From: a virus
Direction: 5' to 3' (one strand)
IMG/VR virus record: IMGVR_UViG_3300030099_007533
Span: 1 to 64,000 of that record
Length of the DNA: 64,000 nucleotides
Positions 41,857 through 50,558 of the stretch are shown in pieces (within the stretch, counting starts at the first letter, position 1; each line of letters begins with the position of its first letter). A program made the position numbers and the translations under genes. The notes beneath the pieces are model-generated. The model ran no database searches and had not been told where the DNA came from. It saw nothing but the letters and a program-made list of their open reading frames with translations.

Positions 41857-43196
41857 AAATCTATTTTTAACTTAAAGGTGTAATCTGTGCTATTTGTTTT
41901 AGTCACAGGTTTTGCTAATTTAGCAGTTCCTATAAGTATATCATTATCATCATAAATATTAACCTTTGTTATGAAAGTTTGATCCTGATATGATGCAGAA
42001 TAGTTTGCAAACGAGCTTGAGATTGTATTTTTAACCTCTATATATTCTTTTTCACGATAAACCGTAGAACCCGTTTCTGCAACAGCAATTTCTTGATAAG
42101 TTGATCCTGTTGCAAAGTTTCTATCCACATATGTTAAATTATTGCTCCAGTTAAATTCATTTTTATCTGCGTGTGCAAACATTGTAAGAGTTGGAATAGT
42201 GTTTGTGCCCTTAAATTTCAATTCATATGATGAAGATACTGGCGCATAGCTTTGGGAAAAAACAGAGTCGGTCGGCTGAATGAAAGATTCATATGCTCCA
42301 AAATGTGCCCATTTTGGGTTATCTTTCCAAGCGTCTTGAAGTGTCACTGCGCCGGGTCCTTTTATCGTTGTGGATGTACCTGTAACCGGACATAAATATC
42401 CATCTTGCACTGAACTGTCAAGACTATAATTACCTGTTAATAGTAAAATGCCCTCTTCGTATAAAACTGTTCCGACCACCCCATTAGTTCTTGGTCCGAG
42501 TGTCTCAATTATTTCACCATTTCTTTTGTTATCTTTAGCTGTTCCAATAAGTGTCCCAGTAACATAAAAATTAAGTTCTAACGAACCGGGCTTAATTCTT
42601 TGAGCTTTAAATATTTCTGGAAATGAAAATAGCGCCATGTATTTTTGGCGTGGGGATGCCGCCCCCTCTATACTTGCTGCATTTGGAACTATATCTCCCA
42701 ATATATAAAATTTCTTAAAATCAAATTTGGGACTACGCACCCTACCATAGTCCATTACATTTTCAATAGCTATGAATTTGTGTACTGTATTCCTACTCGA
42801 AACTCCATCAATAATATCAAATCCGTTATAAGGGGCTGAACCATTTCCTATCAATCTCTCTCTGGTGACAAAAGACGTGAACGGGTATGCACCTGTAATT
42901 TGTGTGCCTGCGGCGAGTTCCAAATACTCATTAGTCTCTATTGTCCCAGTGACGTTATTGAAAACAAAATCATTTAAATTTTCACCTTTAATAATGAAAG
43001 GTTGAATTAAGTCACTCCCTTGAATCCTGTCAACATTAAGCTCGTATAAAGAAATCGAACCACTTTGGACTCTATTGCCATCAGTTTGTCTGTTGTTAAT
43101 ATAAGATTGGTTAAAATAATATTTAAGAGTGTTTTGCGGATATGTTTTTACTGTATTGTAAAATATATCATCTGGTCCAAATTTCTTTTTTGGCAT
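41853..43196 (-). CDS. Virion structural protein, paralogue of the next gene upstream
   Basis: A 447-residue beta-rich protein, probably a tail or fibre-associated component. Its last 40 residues (TFITKVNIYDDNDILIGTAK, then LAKPVTKTNSTDYTFKLKIDL) match those of the 358-residue upstream gene in the same pattern, and both have NxFNWSNN/FNFSSN-type motifs before it (NEFNWSNNLTYV against GEFNFSSNPTYL). It is 89 residues longer, mainly in the N-terminal half. Short spacing to its neighbours suggests one operon. Function beyond the shared C-terminal domain unknown. Confidence 0.6.
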   Translation of the reverse strand: MPKKKFGPDDIFYNTVKTYPQNTLKYYFNQSYINNRQTDGNRVQSGSISLYELNVDRIQGSDLIQPFIIKGENLNDFVFNNVTGTIETNEYLELAAGTQITGAYPFTSFVTRERLIGNGSAPYNGFDIIDGVSSRNTVHKFIAIENVMDYGRVRSPKFDFKKFYILGDIVPNAASIEGAASPRQKYMALFSFPEIFKAQRIKPGSLELNFYVTGTLIGTAKDNKRNGEIIETLGPRTNGVVGTVLYEEGILLLTGNYSLDSSVQDGYLCPVTGTSTTIKGPGAVTLQDAWKDNPKWAHFGAYESFIQPTDSVFSQSYAPVSSSYELKFKGTNTIPTLTMFAHADKNEFNWSNNLTYVDRNFATGSTYQEIAVAETGSTVYREKEYIEVKNTISSSFANYSASYQDQTFITKVNIYDDNDILIGTAKLAKPVTKTNSTDYTFKLKIDL

Positions 43197-43207
43197 TTTT
43201 TCATCTC

Positions 43208-44284
43208 TTAGTAGTCCAATCTTACACGAATTGTCAAATCATTTGAAGGAGTTTTCTTAATTGGTTCGCTCAACTTAGCTGTTGCGACCAAAGCTCCATC
43301 GGCGGCATATAAGCCAACCGCTGTGATATAAGAAATAGGAGAATTCTCTGGATTGTTCTCTTTAACTCTAATTTGACTTGCTGATAAGTATGTGGGGTTA
43401 GAACTAAAATTAAATTCACCCGCGCCCGCCCGACAGAAGTACACTGTTGAATTCAACTCTGTTGAGTTGTTAAACTCAATATTATTAATTCTTTTTCTTA
43501 GAGCATCAGCAAGCTGTTCAATTGTACCTGATTCAATACTGCCGGTATAGGTCAAATGTTGGGGTGAAGTTGTTGAGGATTTCACCCACTTAATGTGATC
43601 CGCGCCGCCTGTTTGGGGTTTGCCAGCAAGATTTATGGTTGCAGATAAGTCAAGAACAGCAACACCAGCTTGATAATAAATTATTCCCAATGCATCGTTG
43701 TTCTCAGCCGCCGAGTCTGTTGTAGAAGAACCACTTCTTAAAATACCATATTCGCCTGCTGGTGAGTTAGTATCATTAAAAGAAGATGTCGCGCCATAAT
43801 CACCAATATGAAAAAGGTGGAGGTGCGGATTATAGTAATCGGTGCCAAGACCAAGCGTAAGTCTAAAAGTTCCTTTTTGGATTTCATCCTTACCAAGAAG
43901 TCTTGCAAGATTAATAAAACCGGGAGTTTGAATAACGGTTGCTGTCTCATCATATGAACCAGACACCTTAAAGGGGGTAACCGAAGCAGTCACGTCATAG
44001 CCGTATAATACCTGAGCCATTTCATGATATATATTTGCTTTTTCAACGCTCTGGGATGCAACAGTCTGACTATTGATACCATATGTAATATCAAAAATAT
44101 GGTTTGCAGAAGAACTTAAAAAGGGATAATCGTAGACAGATTGAAACATTCCATGGGAATAATTTTTAATGTTGTCATCATTATAAGTTCCTGAGAGCAA
44201 ACTTCCAGTAACTGGAATTGTCTCATGTAACAAAGTTTTAAGTGTTGTTATTTCTTCATTTTTAAGTGGTTTTAATGTGCTCAT
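43208..44284 (-). CDS. Virion structural protein, paralogous C-terminal domain
   Basis: A 358-residue Ser/Thr/Asn-rich protein. The C-terminal domain (YITAVGLYAADGALVATAKL, then SEPIKKTPSNDLTIRVRLDY) is shared with the next gene. Landmarks before it are GIIYYQAGVAVLDLSATINL, YTGSIESGTIEQLADALRKR and EFNFSSNPTYLSASQIRVKENN, the latter matching the neighbour's EFNWSNNLTYVDRN. The order of genes, directly after the 322-residue gene, suggests a tail fibre or tail surface component. AGGAAATAATA lies before the ATG. Confidence 0.6.
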   Translation of the reverse strand: MSTLKPLKNEEITTLKTLLHETIPVTGSLLSGTYNDDNIKNYSHGMFQSVYDYPFLSSSANHIFDITYGINSQTVASQSVEKANIYHEMAQVLYGYDVTASVTPFKVSGSYDETATVIQTPGFINLARLLGKDEIQKGTFRLTLGLGTDYYNPHLHLFHIGDYGATSSFNDTNSPAGEYGILRSGSSTTDSAAENNDALGIIYYQAGVAVLDLSATINLAGKPQTGGADHIKWVKSSTTSPQHLTYTGSIESGTIEQLADALRKRINNIEFNNSTELNSTVYFCRAGAGEFNFSSNPTYLSASQIRVKENNPENSPISYITAVGLYAADGALVATAKLSEPIKKTPSNDLTIRVRLDY

Positions 44285-44296
44285 TATTATTTCCTA

Positions 44297-45265
44297 TTAG
44301 CTTGTGGCTCTAACAATTCTAACTGGAACATCTATTGTTATTCCGGTTCTACCACCGGATACTCTTACAACAGTGTCAATTACCTTTGCGCTGGTTGAAT
44401 CTGGGAAAAAGTCTGCTACAGTTGTTCCAATCTGATCAAACAAAAAATCACTTGAAGCGATTGTTGATGGAACCACAAAAGATGTTAGAAGGCTTTTCCC
44501 TCTTGGACCCTGTATTGGACTAAACCCAAACTCTGACGACTCGCCTGAAGCAGCCTGTCGTAATGAAGCCTCTAATGTAACATACGTTGCGATGTTGTCA
44601 GTGTCCGTAAATGATTTTGGAAATTGTCGCGCTGTAGTTGGGTCAACTGGGACCAATAGTCTGTCGTCAGACTGAATAAAAAATTCTGTTTCACTTAGAT
44701 CAGGGTCTAAGACATTTTTAAAAGATAGTTGTGTAGTATCAAGCCCTTGGTCAATAACAATTGCCCTATTAGCAGCGCGTTCAACGTTAACTCCATTAAT
44801 AAATCCATCTGGTAGAAAATTAAAACCGGTTGTTAAAGCTGATGTTGATGCTACATATTTATCAACTGCCAACTGGTTAGAGAGGACTACAAAACTATTA
44901 GTTGTTTTGGCGTTAGAAAGACTGGCATAGGGAAACCCCGGAAATTCTGATGAAGAACTCTTCAAGTTTAATCTTGCAACTGGTAAGAACAAAGTTTGAT
45001 TTCTTCCGCTTAAAGTTAGTAATTTGTACTTCATCGCGGAGGAGCTATTTGTGAAAGCCTCAAATACCGGAGTTTTTAAAATGTTTATATCCTTCTCTGC
45101 TGTTGACTTTGTTGTATCATAAAGTTTGTAATTAATTTCATCATCCCCAAAGGCAAAAAAAGAAATTTTGAATGAACCATCGGCTCTTGCTAATCTTTGA
45201 CGACCAATATCTGTTAGAACCGCGTCTAAAATAATATCGCCACTGTTATCTAAAAAACTTGACAT
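44297..45265 (-). CDS. Structural protein with LTDIGRQRLA N-terminal domain
   Basis: A 322-residue protein. The N-terminal 60 residues (AVLTDIGRQRLARADGSFKI, then FFAFGDDEINYKLYD) share a pattern with the 311-residue protein encoded at 49597-50532, indicating a common domain. The C-terminal third ends with a beta-strand VPVRIVRATS. It begins after an ACTATTTAT motif (18 bases before the ATG) and TAGGAGAG, so it probably starts a transcription unit that carries the next two structural genes and perhaps the recombination genes. Confidence 0.6.
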   Translation of the reverse strand: MSSFLDNSGDIILDAVLTDIGRQRLARADGSFKISFFAFGDDEINYKLYDTTKSTAEKDINILKTPVFEAFTNSSSAMKYKLLTLSGRNQTLFLPVARLNLKSSSSEFPGFPYASLSNAKTTNSFVVLSNQLAVDKYVASTSALTTGFNFLPDGFINGVNVERAANRAIVIDQGLDTTQLSFKNVLDPDLSETEFFIQSDDRLLVPVDPTTARQFPKSFTDTDNIATYVTLEASLRQAASGESSEFGFSPIQGPRGKSLLTSFVVPSTIASSDFLFDQIGTTVADFFPDSTSAKVIDTVVRVSGGRTGITIDVPVRIVRATS

Positions 45266-45283
45266 GCTTCTCTCCTAAACATA

Positions 45284-45292
45284 ATAAATAGT
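45284..45292 (-). promoter_or_regulatory. ACTATTTAT motif before the 322-residue structural gene
   Basis: Coding strand AACTATTTATTATGTTT, 18 bases before the start codon, in a 61-base gap. Confidence 0.5.
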
Positions 45293-45326
45293 TTTAAAAT
45301 GCAAAATAACTTTATTCAGCATTCGT

Positions 45327-47879
45327 TTATTCTTCATCCACCCTATAACTAATAAGTACCTTGTCTTTTGTTGTCTGGTCTAAATTAAGAACCCCCGCAT
45401 TTTCACTTGCTTCTTTAAAGTTCTTTTTATAAATAATATTAAAATCAACTTTTCTGCCAGTTTTTTTAGAAGTTAATCTAATCTTAAACTGCGGTCGTGT
45501 CTCCGTGACAGGCGAAAAAACAGTAGGACTCAAATATCCAATTCCATTTTTTTCTGGGTTGGGGGCTTGTTGTAATAACGCTGGTTCAATCCTAAATTTA
45601 TTTCCAAAATTCAACTCTTTTGTTCTTTTTTCTTTACTTGACAAATCATCATAAAGTTGAATTATTGGGAATATTGTGCCGCCGTCGTCAACTATCTCGA
45701 CCTCGTATACTTGACTAAAATAAGATTCTAACCCTGTATAAGATTCACTTTTTGAAGCAAAATAATATTTTGTATCTGGCTCTATGTTAACAACTTTTCC
45801 ATAACCTTCTGAAAAAACATCTATTTTTTTAAATAATTTTAAATCATTTAGATCTTTTGGTGGAGTTTTTGAAAAATATATTTTTATGTTTTTTAATACT
45901 TGTTTGAAAAAATACATTTGTTCTTCAATTGGGTTTACAATCCCCTGTTGTTTTTCATAATATTCTTTTGCTTCTTCATAGCCCTCTGTCCAAAGTTTTT
46001 TTGGAACATTTTTTGTCACAACACCACCAGAAACAAGATTCTCAAAAATAAAAATTAATTTGTTATTCACACCTGTGATTGGAAACACGTTCATAAAAGT
46101 CGGTAATGGCGGCAAATCAACAAAAGAAAACTCTGTATCTACCTTAGATTTACCGACTTTTTTTAAGGAATTTTTTGTGAATCCGCTCTGTTTTGCTTTT
46201 AAGCCTATAGATGTGTAGTTCGCAGGCGAATTTGTTACAACAACTTCAGCGCTATATTTATATTCATATGTTTCTTGTTGGATCAACTCTTGCAATTCAT
46301 ATCCGTATTTTGTTCCATACCTTACTTGTGAATCGTATAAAATGAAATTATTTTCCTGTCCCAAATTATCAACTACAAAGTAAGATTGCGAACCATCATT
46401 GGAGAAAGTCGCAGCAAGTCTTTTTTTCCGAACAATATTTCCAACACTAAGTTGTCCAAAAAACGGAACAAAGTTTCTTGATAGATCAAGCGTTGAAGTT
46501 GTGTTGGCGGATTCAATAATGTTGGACATGAGTTTAATAAGACTTCCATCCAAGAATGTATCTAAATCCTTATCAACAAGGACATCAAAAAAGCTTTTTC
46601 CTATGAGCGTCAAATATAAATTTTGTTTGTATAGTTTTACAGTTTTATCAGTTGCGCCTATTATTTGAGATAAAGAAATACCATTATCAGCCTGTTTTGG
46701 GATCGCAGTATTGTTCTTGATACTTAATTCATTATAATAAGGTAACGATAGATTAATTCTAAGAATGTTTGATTTCACGTTTTCAATATCAAATATTTGA
46801 TTTTGGGCGGCGGTCCAAGATAAAACACTTGTTTGGCACCCCAACCCACCTTCAGGCACATCTTTATTTAAAATATTGTCATTGCCTTCCTTATAAAAAA
46901 GCCTTAAACCGGTTTCAACTTTATCAGCAAGGGCGTTTTTGCACTTTTTAACCTCTTTTGGTGTGCTAAAAAACTTTTTTTCTGATTCAGGCACATTTTG
47001 TAAACTATTATTAAAAAATGGAGAGTTTATATAATTTACCGTGCTAAACCCTTCTATTGAAGAAGGCGGGTTTATTTGCAAATAATTATTTTTATTTTCA
47101 TAAGTTCTTTTATTAACTTGGTCTTTTATAAGCCCTAATAAGGCTGGGAAACCAAAACCCGGATTCTTTAAATAATCTAATAGTGGTTCTTTAGGATTGC
47201 CTGTTGCATAATAATCGCACAGGAAAAAAGCAGCTAATGTCAAAGGTTTTGCTGATTCCGCGTTACCTTTGAAGGTTAAATCGTCTCCAGTCTTTTTTTC
47301 AATATTGTAAGAAAAGATCTGTGAACACCAAAGCCAAAAATAATTTTCTATTAATTTTAATTGTTCATCAGTCTGTTTTGGTCCTGATGTATGGCTTATC
47401 GCTGTACCGCCTATTGTTTCAATAAATTTTTGTTTTATTCCCTCTTCATCAAGGATGACTGGTTCTAAATCTTTTAAAACTTTTTCTATCGCCAAATTAG
47501 TGATAAAATTTATATCTGTATCACCCGAGAGCCGATAATCAAATACCAAGGTGTTATTGTTTAAATTAAAATTTGGTGCCCAAACATAGTTTTTCATAAA
47601 GGCGATTGGGTCCTCAAGATATTTATTTATGTCAAAAAAGTTTCTTAAATTTGTTATGTTGTAATCTTTATAATTGGTAATTGTAAATTTTGGTGAATAA
47701 AATTTTTCCTCTTTAACTTCCGGTGGGGACGCCTCAGAGGCAAATTTGTCAACCTCTGTTAGATCTATAGTTTCAAAATCTATCTTTAATTCATCTTCTT
47801 TTTCGGTTGAAAGGCTTTCATCTGTTGGATTTTCGGAGCCGTAAAGAACATTTTCAACATTTTCTATTTCTATTGTCAT
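45327..47879 (-). CDS. Large virion protein of unknown function, 850 residues
   Basis: An 850-residue Asn/Lys/Phe-rich protein with no recognised domain. The N-terminal 60 residues are acidic (SLSTEKEDELKIDFETIDLT). The middle has regions like LFYKEGNDNILNKDVPEGG, and the C-terminus is a likely beta domain (FKIRLTSKKTGRKVDFNIIYKK). It follows the 567-residue gene with a two-base gap. Most likely a tail or baseplate part; no catalytic or transmembrane feature seen. Confidence 0.55.
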   Translation of the reverse strand: MTIEIENVENVLYGSENPTDESLSTEKEDELKIDFETIDLTEVDKFASEASPPEVKEEKFYSPKFTITNYKDYNITNLRNFFDINKYLEDPIAFMKNYVWAPNFNLNNNTLVFDYRLSGDTDINFITNLAIEKVLKDLEPVILDEEGIKQKFIETIGGTAISHTSGPKQTDEQLKLIENYFWLWCSQIFSYNIEKKTGDDLTFKGNAESAKPLTLAAFFLCDYYATGNPKEPLLDYLKNPGFGFPALLGLIKDQVNKRTYENKNNYLQINPPSSIEGFSTVNYINSPFFNNSLQNVPESEKKFFSTPKEVKKCKNALADKVETGLRLFYKEGNDNILNKDVPEGGLGCQTSVLSWTAAQNQIFDIENVKSNILRINLSLPYYNELSIKNNTAIPKQADNGISLSQIIGATDKTVKLYKQNLYLTLIGKSFFDVLVDKDLDTFLDGSLIKLMSNIIESANTTSTLDLSRNFVPFFGQLSVGNIVRKKRLAATFSNDGSQSYFVVDNLGQENNFILYDSQVRYGTKYGYELQELIQQETYEYKYSAEVVVTNSPANYTSIGLKAKQSGFTKNSLKKVGKSKVDTEFSFVDLPPLPTFMNVFPITGVNNKLIFIFENLVSGGVVTKNVPKKLWTEGYEEAKEYYEKQQGIVNPIEEQMYFFKQVLKNIKIYFSKTPPKDLNDLKLFKKIDVFSEGYGKVVNIEPDTKYYFASKSESYTGLESYFSQVYEVEIVDDGGTIFPIIQLYDDLSSKEKRTKELNFGNKFRIEPALLQQAPNPEKNGIGYLSPTVFSPVTETRPQFKIRLTSKKTGRKVDFNIIYKKNFKEASENAGVLNLDQTTKDKVLISYRVDEE

Positions 47880-47881
47880 TA

Positions 47882-49585
47882 TTAAATACCACTTCCTACA
47901 ATGTAAAAGTATGAATCGTAAAACTCTTCATAATTATCAAGTCGCGCCAATATTCTCTGCCCCGGCTCTATAAGATCTAAAACTTCTTGTGTTAATTTTT
48001 TAAAATTTAATGCAGAAACTGTTTCTCCAATGTTGTCTAAATAAGACACCTCAACGTCTTGTTCCTTCGTTGTTACAAGCTCTAAAATGCTTTGAGGAAT
48101 TTGAAATCCGATTTTTTCATCCCTTTTTTGATCTGAGTCTCCACAATTAACTTTATTAGTTAAACCACCCTGATTAATTTCATCCTCCTTGGTGGATACA
48201 ACTGAAAAGACTGGTATGGCTTTTAAATTGTTAATTTTTTTAAACGATTGTGCAAGAGCGCTTACATACTTTTTATTGCCATCTTCAACATCAGCGGATA
48301 AAATACTTTTAAAAAATGTTTGGTTGGTTAAGTTAAAAAACTTGTTGTTTTTGTCGCTTTTTATTTTTATTTTTTTCTCAAAATTTTGCTCAAAATAATT
48401 TGGAAAATAATTTGACGAATAAAAAGAAGGCTTTGTGTATTGTGAGGATATATGTTGATTTGCCACGACTCTTTCTGTTGCGGAGTCAAGTTTCTCTGAA
48501 ATTAAAGATGTAATTCCACCAACTAAAAACTCAAAGTCAGCATCAGAAATTATTTCATAATTGTCAAATAAGCTCTTATATTCACTTGGTATTTGTTCGC
48601 CAAAAAATTGTGAAATAATATTAACGACCTCTTGTCTGTTTTTTTCTTGTTCGGCTCCCAGCATTTGTGTTAGAAGCTTTTCTGCAATGCCAATTGTTAT
48701 GTCATTAAAATATAATATAATTTTAAGCTCATAATTTGCAAATGGATTTAATGTCGGTGTAAAAAAATTGTAAAACTTATATTGATCAGTATTTTGTACT
48801 TTAAGTTGTTCAACGCTTTGACTATCAACAATTGCAAGAATATCCTCAAATTCGTATCCAAAATTTGCTGAATCATAAGTTGAAATTTGCACTTTTGTAG
48901 ATATTAAAAATTGAGTAAATTGTTGTTCATCTTCTATTTGAATTAAATTCGGAAATTTTGTTCTTTCATTAATAAATTTTTGTGCGTCTAAGACATAAAA
49001 TCCATCAAGATTGTTTTGATTTGAAAACGAGTAAAGAATATCTGAAGTGTAAGAATTTTCTTTTATAAAATCTGATATAGTCGTTGAATCGCTTTGTTTA
49101 AAAACTTGTAGATCTTTTTGCGATACTGATGTGTTTTCTGTTTTATCAATTATGTCTTGCCTGTTTACCGAAAACAGAAAAACTTGTCCTGTTTCTATCC
49201 CATTGCCAGTTAAAGAAATTAGTATTTTAAAATTTTGACCCGGCGTTTCTTTCAAATCAACCCTGATGGATCGTATCAACTCTTCAGCCTTAAAAATTAT
49301 TTCATTTTTATCAAGAGAAAAAAGTTTTTTCCTTGCCGACTTGTTCAGGATGGACGGAAAGCCAGACTTTTGTAAAGAGATCAAATCATTTTCAGAAAGA
49401 GACATAATTTTTACAGTGTCAAAAAACTCATTAATGTTTGTTATGTTTAAGTCCAAATATAATTTGCCATCTACTTTATAAATATTTGAAGCACTAACGG
49501 ATGTATCCGCTTCCTCCAATGGAAAAACTTGAATACCAGTTAGATTATTTTTTGCTTCAAAATATTTTGTATTATTAACAATCAT
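47882..49585 (-). CDS. Virion protein of unknown function, 567 residues
   Basis: A 567-residue protein, Asn/Gln/Phe/Ser-rich, no recognised domain. N-terminus IVNNTKYFEAKNNLTGIQVFP, then an early domain with KLYLDLNITNINEFF; the middle has helices with RQEVVNIISQFFGEQIP; and the C-terminus has a strand-rich block (DVEVSYLDNIGETVSALNF). It is packed between two other large virion genes. Role by context: tail or baseplate component. Confidence 0.55.
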   Translation of the reverse strand: MIVNNTKYFEAKNNLTGIQVFPLEEADTSVSASNIYKVDGKLYLDLNITNINEFFDTVKIMSLSENDLISLQKSGFPSILNKSARKKLFSLDKNEIIFKAEELIRSIRVDLKETPGQNFKILISLTGNGIETGQVFLFSVNRQDIIDKTENTSVSQKDLQVFKQSDSTTISDFIKENSYTSDILYSFSNQNNLDGFYVLDAQKFINERTKFPNLIQIEDEQQFTQFLISTKVQISTYDSANFGYEFEDILAIVDSQSVEQLKVQNTDQYKFYNFFTPTLNPFANYELKIILYFNDITIGIAEKLLTQMLGAEQEKNRQEVVNIISQFFGEQIPSEYKSLFDNYEIISDADFEFLVGGITSLISEKLDSATERVVANQHISSQYTKPSFYSSNYFPNYFEQNFEKKIKIKSDKNNKFFNLTNQTFFKSILSADVEDGNKKYVSALAQSFKKINNLKAIPVFSVVSTKEDEINQGGLTNKVNCGDSDQKRDEKIGFQIPQSILELVTTKEQDVEVSYLDNIGETVSALNFKKLTQEVLDLIEPGQRILARLDNYEEFYDSYFYIVGSGI

Positions 49586-49596
49586 ATTCTACTTCC

Positions 49597-50532
49597 CTAC
49601 ACATCAACACATTCATCGTCTACTTTTTCAATTTCCACTTCCTCGTCTACAAAAGTGAATCCCTCTCTTGCCGCTTCCACTTCCTCATCAGTTGAAATGT
49701 TAAAATACCACCCAACAGAAGTTGGATTTAAATTTTCCTCTTCAAAGTAAAGCTGATCTAAGCTGGCTGTTTGAAAATTGTCTGTGTATCGGTATTTAAA
49801 CACTTCTAATGTAAAATCCTCTTTACCACTTAAAACATTTTTTTCTTCGACTGATATTGTAAAATCATTAAACGCTTTATTAAATAAAATAAACGTGTTG
49901 TCCCCAGACTTTCTGAAAAGATCTTTAAAATCTATATTTAAATTTTCTTGAACATCAGAATAGTAAACTGATTCTGTATCATTTTTATCAAACGAAAATT
50001 GATTGTAGTCATAACTACAACTTAAAGATAACTGTGGAATTTTTTCGAAAGATGGTCCAATAGTCCCACCGTGAATGTCGGATGAAGTGAAAGATATTTC
50101 TGTTGAGCCTGTGAAAAGAGTTCCGTCGTCAGCAAGTACTTCCCACGCAGGTTTATAGTTTGAATATGGAGTAAAAGTCCCCAAACCCTCTATTTGTTTA
50201 TTTTCTTTTTTAAAGGTGGGAAGGACTGTTATTCCAACCCCTTTTAAAAACTCATCAAGGAATAATGATAAAGCTTCCTCTTGTAAAACTTGATAGTTTT
50301 TTACGCCCTGCTTGGCTGTCGGGGATCTAAGAGTTAATTTATCTTTTATTCTTGTTTTTATTTCGTTCTGTTCTTCCACAGAGCCAGACCTTATATATTG
50401 CAAGTCATAAACAACGTCGTCATCCATAAATTCGTAGTGAGTTGGCTTAAACCTACCTTGAGATAAAAGCTGACGACCCAATCGTGTTAATTGAACTTCT
50501 ATTACTTCCTCTTTTTTGTTAAAAAACGTCAT
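49597..50532 (-). CDS. Structural protein with LTRLGRQLLS N-terminal domain
   Basis: A 311-residue protein. N-terminal block VQLTRLGRQLLSQGRFKPTH, then YEFMDDDVVYDLQY matches that of the 322-residue protein at 44297-45265 (LTDIGRQRLA, FAFGDDEINYKL). The remaining part is acidic and strand-rich, ending EEVEIEKVDDECVDV with a near-terminal Cys. It lies directly after the 2944-residue gene. Probably a tail-associated partner of the giant protein. Confidence 0.6.
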   Translation of the reverse strand: MTFFNKKEEVIEVQLTRLGRQLLSQGRFKPTHYEFMDDDVVYDLQYIRSGSVEEQNEIKTRIKDKLTLRSPTAKQGVKNYQVLQEEALSLFLDEFLKGVGITVLPTFKKENKQIEGLGTFTPYSNYKPAWEVLADDGTLFTGSTEISFTSSDIHGGTIGPSFEKIPQLSLSCSYDYNQFSFDKNDTESVYYSDVQENLNIDFKDLFRKSGDNTFILFNKAFNDFTISVEEKNVLSGKEDFTLEVFKYRYTDNFQTASLDQLYFEEENLNPTSVGWYFNISTDEEVEAAREGFTFVDEEVEIEKVDDECVDV

Positions 50533-50558
50533 AATTTTTCTCTATATAATTAGTTGTC

